Below are positions 52,923-64,000 of a stretch of DNA of 64,000 nt, in pieces. The notes beneath the pieces were generated by a model. It was given only the letters and a program-made list of their open reading frames with translations, did no database searches and was not told the origin of the DNA. The stretch comes from Eunapius fragilis (lineage: Eukaryota; Porifera; Demospongiae; Spongillida; Spongillidae). How positions within the stretch are numbered: position 1 is the first letter of the stretch; the number at the start of each line of letters is the position of its first letter. The DNA is taken from NCBI GenBank assembly GCA_963681505.1, contig OY811990.1, positions 4,628,891 through 4,692,890 of the forward strand, read 5' to 3'. The position numbers and the translations under genes were made by a program.

Positions 52923-53086
52923 CCTCAAGTCCACTACTGCTAGTACTTAGGTAATAAACGTTTCCAGGGGGATTTAAATACTCACGTGATGTTAACCACA
53001 CGTGTACGTGAAACAATCAGGCCCAGCACGGCCCCATGCAGCAATAAATTAATATTATTAAAACACGACTATATAAAAAAAAAAAG
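52923..53086. promoter_or_regulatory. Shared head-to-head promoter of calaxin and NMT
   Basis: Only 164 bp separate the two start codons. The interval contains CACGTGATG and CACACGTGTACGTG near its middle, which are palindromic E-box-like motifs, and an A-run just before the NMT start. A bidirectional promoter follows from the spacing; strengths and start sites are unknown. Confidence 0.6.
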
Positions 53087-56000
53087 ATGGCAGAAGCGGA
53101 GCCCAAGGAAGTAGTGGAAGACGAGGAAGAGGAGGGCGAAGAGGCGGAGGCCAAAGACGAAGAAGAGAAGCCAAAAAATCCAGCTGCAACCGGAACGAGC
53201 GGTGCCAAGACTGAGAAAAAGGTTCACTGATGATTGGTATTATTTTTAAAAAGTGCAGATGAATTTAAAATGTTCTGCCTTGCAAGAAAAAGAAAGCGAG
53301 AAAGGAGAAGAAAGCAGCCGACCCTACCAAGCCCTCACTGCCGACCATCAACAACAGAGACATCAAAGAGCTGTTGAGCAAACTGCAAGTGGACGAAAAG
53401 AAGAAAGAACACCAATTTTGGGATACCCAGCCGGTTCCCAAGCTAGGTAAACCAGTAAACTAGTCAATATAGCATTCTCATACCACCATTACCATGGAAA
53501 CCAGCTCACTCTCCTGTTTTTACACATGTGTACAAATATGCACTTGCATGTGCACACACATAACGTGTGTTATCGACCCATTGCAGTGGAGAAGGTAACA
53601 GACTCAGGACCACTTGAACCTGTGAAGGATGATGTGAGACAGGAACCATTAACTCTTCCAGACCAGTTCAAATGGGTGGAGGTTGATCTCTGTAATTTTT
53701 CTCAGGTAATTGATGTTGTGGTGTGATGGTGTGATGTGGGTGATGGTGTGATGTGGGTGATGGTGTGATGTGGGTGATGGTGTGATGTGGGTGATGATGT
53801 GATGTGGGTGATGGTGTGATGTGGGTGATGATGTGTTGTGATGGTGATGTTGTGAAGTGATGTGGGATGGTGGTGACATTGTGCTGTAATAGATTTGGAT
53901 TGTATTTTATATGCTTAGTTCATTGCATTATAGGTTTATGCAATTCTAATACTTGCCCACCTTCCAATGCTCTTGTGTTGCCCCGCCCCCTCCCTCCCTA
54001 GTTGGAAGAGGTATACTCTCTTCTCAATGAGAACTACGTAGAAGACGATGACAACATGTTTCGCTTCGACTACAGTCGTCCGTTCCTCCAGTGGGCCCTC
54101 CAACCCCCGGGGTGGAGGAAGGAGTGGCACTGCGGGATAAGGACCACCACTACTGGGAAGTTGGTTGGCTTCATCAGCGCTGTACCTGCTGATATACGTA
54201 TTAGGGACCAGTAAGTGGGCGTGTCCAGGAGCAAGGGGAGTATGCACGTGCTGTGAGGTGTGTGTGCATGTGTGAGGTGTGGAGATGTCTAATGTGTGTG
54301 CACATGTGGAGATGCCTATTGTGGAGGTATGTGCGTACATGTGCTGTAGGTGGATGTACACCCTGTGACATTCTTCCCCTTGTCATGTGACGTCCTTCCC
54401 CTTGTCATGTGACGTCCTTCCCCTTGTCATGTGACGTCCTTCCCCTTGTCATGTGACGTCCTTCCCCTTGTCATGTGACGTCCTTCCCTTGTCATGTGAC
54501 GTCCTTCCCCTTGTCATGTGACACCTTCCCTTGTCATGTGCCGTCCTTCCCCTTGTCATGTGACATCCCCTTGGACCTCAGCACACAGACAATGGTGGAG
54601 ATCAACTTCCTGTGTGTGCACAAGAAGCTGCGTAGTAAGAGGGTAGCCCCCGTCCTCATCAAGGAGATCACCAGGAGGGTACACTGCAAGGGGATCTTCC
54701 AGGCTGTATATACCGCAGGCGTGCTCCTGCCTAAACCTGTGGCTTCCTGTAGGTGAGATGGGTGTGGCTTGAGTTGGTGAAGGTGGGTGTGGCTTCCTGT
54801 AGGTGAGAATGGGTGTGGTTTGAGTTGGGGGGTGGGTGTGGCTTACGTTAGTGTGGATGGGTAGGCATCTCATTTGCGTTGTATATTTTATTACTTCTAA
54901 TTAATGCCCCTGTTGTGTGTACATCATTGAAATAAGCATATTAGGAACAATGTCTTGCTACAATTGGGTACATCTAGTTTGTACAGGTGAATTGCCTTCG
55001 CTTTGCCATATGCCACAGGCTGTGGTGATGTACGCATGCATGTGCAATAAAACTGCATGGAGGTCATGTGACTGTGACCCCACCCACCTTTGCACGTAGG
55101 TACTGGCACCGTTCCCTCCACCCCAAGAAGCTTGTTGAGGTACAGTTCTCGGCCATCCATCGTCACATGACCATGCAGAGGATGATACGTCTGTACAAGC
55201 TGCCTGAGGTGTGTGGGTGGGTGGGTGTGTGTGGGTTGTCATGGTGACTCACATGGTGTTCCTACGCACAGACCACTAAGACGGTTGGTCTCAGACCAAT
55301 GGAACCAAGAGATGTACCAATAGTGCATGCACTTGTGAACAAGGTGGGTGTGGTTTGGGTTGCGTGGTTACCGGGACTAATGTGTTGAGTGCCCTATGGT
55401 TTGTTTGCTGGCTGGATCAAGTACTTGGAAAAATTCGACCTGGTTCCAGTGTTTAAGACAGAGGAAGACATTGCACACTGGTTTTTACCAAGGTCCAGCA
55501 TAGTCTCAAGCTACGTGGTGGAGGTGTGTGTGTGTGTGTGTGAATTGCATGTGTGTGTGTGTGTGTGTGTGTATGTGCATGGATTTATTTGGCTATCATA
55601 GGCAATAGGGCGCGGGTGGGTTAACACAACCATGGAAGTTACCACCCATCTTGTATCAGTTATAACTGACCCACTCTAGCTGCTGCCAGATATATTTACA
55701 TCTGTAGTAATGAATATACCATACTGTGTTTAATGACGCCTATCAATCTAACCTGAAACAAGAAAGCTATCATACCTTATTAACATACCTATATTAACAC
55801 TATCGTACTTATTAACATTAACTATTGTACCTTATTAATATTAACATTAACTATGCACAATAGTATGTAACTAGTCTTATGTAGCCACACCCACCCCTTG
55901 TGTATCAGAGGATATGAAGAGTGGAGTCGTACTGATTTTGTAATGAGCACATTGAAAATAGGGAACAGATGACCCTACTTCCTAACATCAACATTTCATG

Positions 56001-56917
56001 AAATAACTATTGCAGCATGATTTTGATAAATGTTTATTTTAACAAGTCATGGGGGGGGGGGTGTTATGGTTTATGTGGTAATTGAATTATTAGTGGGACC
56101 ATTATCACCATCGATGTAATCAAGCAGCAGCACTTGGGTGGTGTGCCCTGTGCCACTGGCTAGATACAAAGTGGTGAGTGATTAGAACTATCTCAATAAA
56201 TTACTACCATCCAATGTAATTTCATGGGTTACCCGGGTAAGCTTCTAAAGTCAGAGTGGGTAGAAGGGGTTACAGGAATCCCTGATGCTATGTGTGTGTA
56301 CGTGTTTGTATGTGTGCGTGCGTGTGTGCATATATGTATGTTTCTATGCATATTAAATGGGTATAACCCTTCCCCCCCCCCCCCCCCCCATCCCCCCATT
56401 AATAGCACCCTGATGCCAAGGCTGTGACGGACGTAGTGAGCTTCTACCACTTACCCTCCACGGTGGTCAGCCACCCTGTGCACAAGACACTGAACGCTGT
56501 GTACTCCTTCTACAACGTGACCACCTACACACCTCTCAAAGACCTCATGCAGGACGCCCTCATCCTCGCTAAGCAGGTATTGGGGGCTGGTGGGGGAGGA
56601 GATTATTTTCTTTTAGAGACAGCGAGGGATGTTTATTTGGTGGTTTTTGATTACCTTTCTCCTCCCCTCCCTCTCCCTCCCCTCCCTTTCTCTCCTCCCT
56701 CTGAAGCAAGGAGCGGATGTCTTCAATGCACTTGACCTGATGGATAACGCACAGTTCCTCGAAGAGCTCAAGTTTGGGACTGGGGACGGGCACCTTCGGT
56801 ACTACCTATACAACTGGAAGTGTCCCGAAATGCCTCCAGAGAAGGCAGGTGTGGTCACATGGCGTGCATGTTTAAATAGTTCCTCCCCTCTTATAGGTTG
56901 GACTGGTTTTGCAGTGA
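53087..56917 (+). CDS. NMT: Glycylpeptide N-myristoyltransferase
   Basis: Transfers myristate from myristoyl-CoA to N-terminal glycine of cytosolic proteins. Eleven exons: 53,087-53,221, 53,287-53,446, 53,587-53,705, 54,002-54,210, 54,582-54,752, 55,100-55,208, 55,272-55,343, 55,422-55,523, 56,406-56,576, 56,707-56,844 and 56,897-56,917. The total is 468 codons (vertebrate NMT1 about 496). The N-terminus is acidic, then Lys-rich, as in animal NMTs. The catalytic region starts at [48 protein letters not shown] and DVFNALDLM are family hallmarks, and the protein ends VGLVLQ, the conserved C-terminus whose last carboxylate acts in catalysis. The last intron must be GC-AG to reach that end. Confidence 0.96.
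53715..53870 (+). repeat. 18-bp minisatellite in NMT intron 3
   Basis: Repeats of GTGTGATGTGGGTGATGG begin a few bases after the exon 3 donor. Confidence 0.85.
54362..54575 (+). repeat. 22-bp minisatellite in NMT intron 4
   Basis: About nine or ten copies of CTTCCCCTTGTCATGTGACGTC, with small length changes, run up to the exon 5 acceptor. The repeat is pyrimidine-rich and also supplies the polypyrimidine tract of that acceptor. Confidence 0.9.
54738..54837 (+). repeat. Tandem 50-bp duplication containing the exon 5 splice donor of NMT
   Basis: TGTGGCTTCCTGTAG/gtgaga occurs at the true exon 5 end and again 50 bp downstream, with similar following sequence. Only the first site joins in frame to exon 6. 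Confidence 0.88.
55524..56405 (+). other. Large NMT intron 8
   Basis: This is the longest intron of the gene (882 bp). It holds TG runs, an AT-rich stretch of TATTAACATTAAC repeats near 55,790-55,860, an 11-base G-run at 56,051-56,061, and an 18-base C-run (56,372-56,389) just before the acceptor. No further gene is evident. Confidence 0.6.
56845..56896 (+). other. GC-AG intron (NMT intron 10)
   Basis: The exon ends CCAGAGAAG and the intron starts gcaggt and ends ttatag. Splicing here gives EKVGLVLQ-stop, the conserved NMT terminus. The nearby GT (GGCAG/gtgtgg) would give an unrelated tail. Confidence 0.85.
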
Positions 56918-56965
56918 AATATCAATCTATAGAAGAAGCATTTTGTACAGCTGTATGTATGTTAC

Positions 56966-56971
56966 AATAAA
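56966..56971 (+). terminator. Poly(A) signal of NMT
   Basis: AATAAA lies about 50 bp after the stop codon. Confidence 0.8.
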
Positions 56972-56989
56972 TATTTGTTTGGAATACAT

Positions 56990-58150
56990 ACAATTAAGTT
57001 ATTATGAAATCATAACTAAGTCAAGAAATTATAATTTACTCCATGAATGAGGCTAGAGGAGTACCATCATCAAACCCCAGCCCAGCCCACCTCTCTCCTG
57101 TGTGTGACCCTCTCAGACAGAGGATCACAGCTCAAACCCCTGCAAAAGCAAGCTGTGATCTGACGTAACTGCTGGTAACGAAATAGGCTTGAAGGACAGA
57201 GCAGTGGCCATGTGCTTTAGGAAGTGACTAGCCTCTTGAAGTAGTCCATCCATGGAAAGGACAAATGGCCTGGGATAAAGATGGCTCTTCTATCTCCTAC
57301 TCTTCTTCTGTGAGCTAGATCAAGAATGGCATTTGGTGCTTGATGGCAGTGTGACGGGGTGTCAGTGTCTACAACACGGAGATTAGATGAATGTTAGAGC
57401 TAGGCCATCTCTGAGCTGCATTGGAGCCAAATCAAAGTGCAGGGTTGGCCATAGCGTAGTAGAAAACACTCTGCCGCTGTATAGAATCAGATTCGTTGGG
57501 ACCAGCACCACCTTTGATTATGTGGGCTACATATTCAACATGCAATGCAGTAATGTATGTCAACGTCTATCAATGGCTGGTTTGGGGTGGGATAAGGGTG
57601 TTTTTCTTTCAGGATCTCAAGCACAATCTTACCAGTACCTTAGACAGTCCTCAACACTCCTCCTGTTCTCCTCTCAGTATGGGCGTGGTCTTTTCATATT
57701 GATATCATACATGTGCCCTCACATAGATGTTACGGTAATGGTTTCTTTAAGATGTCCACACCTATATTATGAGGTCATGGCAGCTGAAGGACCTAGCGCA
57801 TGCTATAAAAAATCTCCCAGTAGTCCATGCATGCAATAAAAATGTACACGTAATAAAAAATTCAGGACCCTGTAACTCCATGATGGTCAGTCTAATTTCC
57901 AGTGTGTAAGAAAGAAGTTCTGGAGGACATTAAAATATAGTGTGCCTCTTGGAATATGAAAAAAAACTTGAAAAAATATGCGCTAAGTCCCTTATCGCTG
58001 CTGCGATCCCATACATGCATGCAGCAACCTCAGTACCTTTATGTATAATTCCCCACCCATCCCAACGCACTACCAGGTCTTAATAACCACCAAGGGATTT
58101 TTCATCAAGTGAACACTGTTATTGATACAGACATAAGGTGTACCATCGAG
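56990..58150. other. Interval between convergent NMT and PSMC5, no gene assigned
   Basis: About 1.1 kb. Several short open frames occur on both strands, but none shows a recognised domain. On the minus strand near 57,170-57,560, coding-like stretches are split between frames, which would suit a decayed repeat. Plus-strand AATAAA strings lie near 57,835 and 57,855. Confidence 0.5.
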
Positions 58151-58151
58151 G

Positions 58152-61647
<3,496 letters not shown>

Positions 61648-61721
61648 GGTTAAAGAAAGTAATAATCGCTTAATTGGATGGTTTGTAAATTAACAACAGC
61701 CTGGGTACGACCATATACCCT

Positions 61722-61743
61722 CCCCCCCCCCCCCCCCCCCCCC
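61722..61743. repeat. Poly-C tract upstream of PSMC5
   Basis: A run of 22 C lies about 75 bp upstream of the PSMC5 start codon and about 85 bp beyond the end of the NHL gene. Confidence 0.9.
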
Positions 61744-61826
61744 TAATCACTCCATTGTTTGCTTGTCATCCCGATCCAGATGATAGTGTCATATGTTCAA
61801 CCTACCATTTTATGCATACATCATCA

Positions 61827-64000
61827 CTACAAGGAATATTTCAATACAGTGTTAGCACCACAGTTGGCTACATACAGACTACCACTTATAGGATCCAGAG
61901 CAATACCAAATGGTTCATTGAGATTGCCAACTGAGTGGATCTTGTTTCCCTGAGGATCAAAGATGGAGAGACAATTGCCACTGCGCTCACAGACAAGGCT
62001 GTAACCAGTGGCGGATCCAGGAATTCCGGAAGGGGGGGGTCTAAAATCAAATTCATGAAGGGGGTGGGTGTGGGAGGGGGTGTGCCCCCTCCCGTGGCGG
62101 GGCCTGGGGCACAGCCCCAGCCGCTTTTTTAAGTTTCCCATTGATTTGGCATGAAAATTAAAGCACTTCACAGCCCAGCCGCTTTTTTAAGTTTCCCATT
62201 TATTTGGCATGAAAATTAAAGCACTTTTCACAATGATACTGTTCCTAAACAACTTAATATTGACAGCATATAACCTTTGGGCTAGCTATACTCTGAAAAA
62301 GGGTTCATTAACAAAAGCAAAAGCCTGCGTGGGTAACGACGAGTAAACTCTTCAACCACCGCTTCTGGATTCAACTCCGGTCCACATCTCTATAGTTCCG
62401 CTGTCTTTGTTATAGATCGCCCCCCACCAAACCTCCTGGCTACGGGCCTGTGTCAATGTATCAACCAGTAGAGCAACACGATAATCAATTCTGTTTTTAC
62501 GACCAGCGAAGCACGTGATTAAGTTCAGTTAATTACGTAATCATCATTATTGAGGGGGGGGTCCGGACCCCCAGGACCCCCTCGCTGGATCCGCTACTGC
62601 TGTAACCTTCTTCATCTATTGCTATTCCAGTTGGACACTTTACATCTCCATATGATCTGACATAGGTTCCCTCTGGTGTGAAGACTTTGATGGTGTTAGA
62701 ACCAAAGGCTGCAACATGGATGTTCCCTTGAGGGTCCAAGGCAAGACCCCATGGATCCTTAAAACCCTGAGCATCAGAGACATTACCATTTATGGTCAAT
62801 AGCCAGCTGCCATTTTGATCCAATATTACTACCCTATGGTTGTCACTGTCAGCAACAATCATCCTATCTCTTTGGTCAACAATAACTGATACTGGTCCAT
62901 CAAACTGTCCCTGACCTGATCCATGTTGGCCAAACTTTTGTAGGAACTGTCCTCCTGTTGTCAGCTTCTGAATGAGATTATTGCTAGTGTCAGCAACATA
63001 CATCACATCTCCCTTGATGGATATACCAAATGGTCCACTGAGCTGACCATCACCACTTCCACTTCTACCTATGGTTCTCTTTTCATGACCACCTTGGTCA
63101 AACACACGAATACAGTCATCCCAACAGGCTACATAGATGTCTCCACTGTCATGGATGGCTATACCATCTGGACCACCACTACAACTGATAACTTGCTGGA
63201 GGTTACATAAGGTGCTGTAGCTAGGCCTCACATCAAGGTCATGAGGACTGCCCTGTACATGTTCACCATCCATTGTGATGAGGAGCTGGTGAGGACCAGC
63301 AGCCTGAGGGGTGAGGGTGATGGTGTAGGTACCATCTCCATGGTCCTCCACTCTTCCTGGGACAACTGCTCCATCATGTGACTTGGGCCTCAGCTCAGCC
63401 TTCCTCTGCAGACCACCATATGGGTACCTCTCTCCCTCTGAGCTCTTGGTCTCCACTTTTACACTATACACCTTGTCCATCCTGGCTGCTGACTTAGAAG
63501 ACCATGTGCTTTGTGATGGAGCCAATACACGTCCAAATAAGGAGAGTTCCTTCATCAGAGAATCAGTTTGAAGGGTCACATGTATGTCACTGGACTGACT
63601 AGGAGTGAGGGAGACTCCCTCAACCTTCTTCAGGGTGGCCTTCAGTTCAGTGGGTAGCAGATCTCCAAGAGCTACCACCTCATGGTCAATGTGGGTCTGG
63701 AGGATGTGGGAGGTCATCTCAGTGTAGTGACCAATCTCATCTTGTATCTTCACTAACTGTTCCTTCAAGAGGGACAGAGCTGTTGTCTTGGAAAGTGAAA
63801 TGGCCTCCATCTCTGACAACAGTGTCTTCTTCCTTTCCTCTATGGCTTGGTGGAGCTGTTCAAAGGCTTGGTTAATGAGCAGTGTGGCATTCTCTCTGGA
63901 AGTCTCAACCTGTTCTGCCATCTTGACATTAGCACCAATGACACTGGTCAGCTTTGAGGTCATTTCTTGTGCATACACAAGTGCCTCTCTCATTCCATCT
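61827..64000 (-). CDS. TRIM2/3/71-like coiled-coil, filamin and NHL-repeat protein (5' end outside the window; interrupted)
   Basis: The frame is open to the window edge, so the N-terminal RING/B-box part, if present, lies outside. Visible are a coiled coil (about the first 150 residues), an immunoglobulin-like filamin domain (from about AARMDKVYSVKVETK to GSPHDLDVRPS), then six NHL propeller repeats with GPxGIAI, YVAD and IxxF signatures. This is the layout of TRIM2/3/TRIM71-type ubiquitin ligases and their sponge or cnidarian expansions. The fifth repeat is split by a 592-bp DNA element at 62,007-62,598; read straight through, the frame runs about 20 codons into the element and stops. Beyond the element, SLVCERSGNCLSIFDPQGNK continues the propeller to a stop at 61,827. 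The last exon appears otherwise intact, so this may be a recent or allelic insertion. Confidence 0.87.
61998..62607. mobile_element. Inverted-repeat DNA element (hAT-like MITE) with target duplication, within the NHL exon
   Basis: GCTGTAACC occurs at 61,998-62,006 and 62,599-62,607. Between them lies a 592-bp element with ends AGTGGCGGATCCAG and CTGGATCCGCTACT, 14-bp inverted repeats with one mismatch. If the ends are taken as CAGT...ACTG the duplication shortens to 7 bp; an 8-bp duplication, typical of hAT, fits one intermediate choice. CAGTGGCGGATCCAG-type ends are common in hAT-derived MITEs. No transposase frame is present. Confidence 0.9.
62100..62225. repeat. Tandem duplication of about 62 bp inside the MITE
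   Basis: CAGCCGCTTTTTTAAGTTTC...GGCATGAAAATTAAAGCACTT appears twice in a row with one or two differences. Confidence 0.88.

Noticed and set aside
57387-57839. 150-codon plus-strand open frame between NMT and PSMC5
   Set aside because: No domain, no splice partners, and the opposite strand has coding-like pieces in different frames. A decayed repeat is more likely.

Overview
The window looks like nuclear DNA of an invertebrate animal. Five protein-coding loci have eukaryotic introns with GT-AG and a few GC-AG borders, there is an intron-encoded snoRNA cluster, a BEL/Pao retroelement (a metazoan-restricted group), and a TRIM/NHL-type protein. Short introns (about 45-500 bp mostly), dense genes and a ciliary calaxin fit a compact genome such as a demosponge. 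That placement is inference. No search was run.

Layout. (1) Positions 1-42,266 are one satellite array of about 185-bp monomers, roughly 200 copies, organised in nested higher-order repeats (2,029, 1,474, 1,665 and 1,109 bp) and multi-kilobase duplications. A single BEL/Pao element (17,732-22,315, minus strand, identical 187-bp LTRs, 5-bp target duplication CTCCC) sits inside it. An empty paralogue of the insertion site lies at about 31,934. (2) 42,267-43,330 is a gene-free transition with a foldback element and a hairpin. (3) About 43,340-47,890 is a spliced, apparently noncoding snoRNA host gene. Its introns hold three families of C/D box snoRNAs (9 intact A copies plus one decayed, 4 B, 3 C). 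A fourth C copy lies in intron 1 of the next gene. (4) 48,257-51,729 is ATP5F1B (mitochondrial ATP synthase beta), plus strand. (5) 52,071-52,922 is calaxin, minus strand. (6) 53,087-56,917 is N-myristoyltransferase, plus strand, head-to-head with calaxin across 164 bp. (7) 58,152-61,647 is PSMC5/Rpt6, minus strand. (8) 61,827-64,000 is the 3' part of a coiled-coil/filamin/NHL protein gene, minus strand, interrupted by a 592-bp inverted-repeat DNA element.

Exon borders were set by matching translated exons to the known protein families and requiring the reading phase to close. The four complete coding genes close exactly: 552, 196, 468 and 406 residues. The most interesting parts are the amplified snoRNA host gene, in which one snoRNA carries two guides that abut on 28S rRNA; a snoRNA copy that moved into ATP5F1B; repeated duplication of splice donors; GC-AG introns in two conserved genes; and the fine history recorded in the satellite array.
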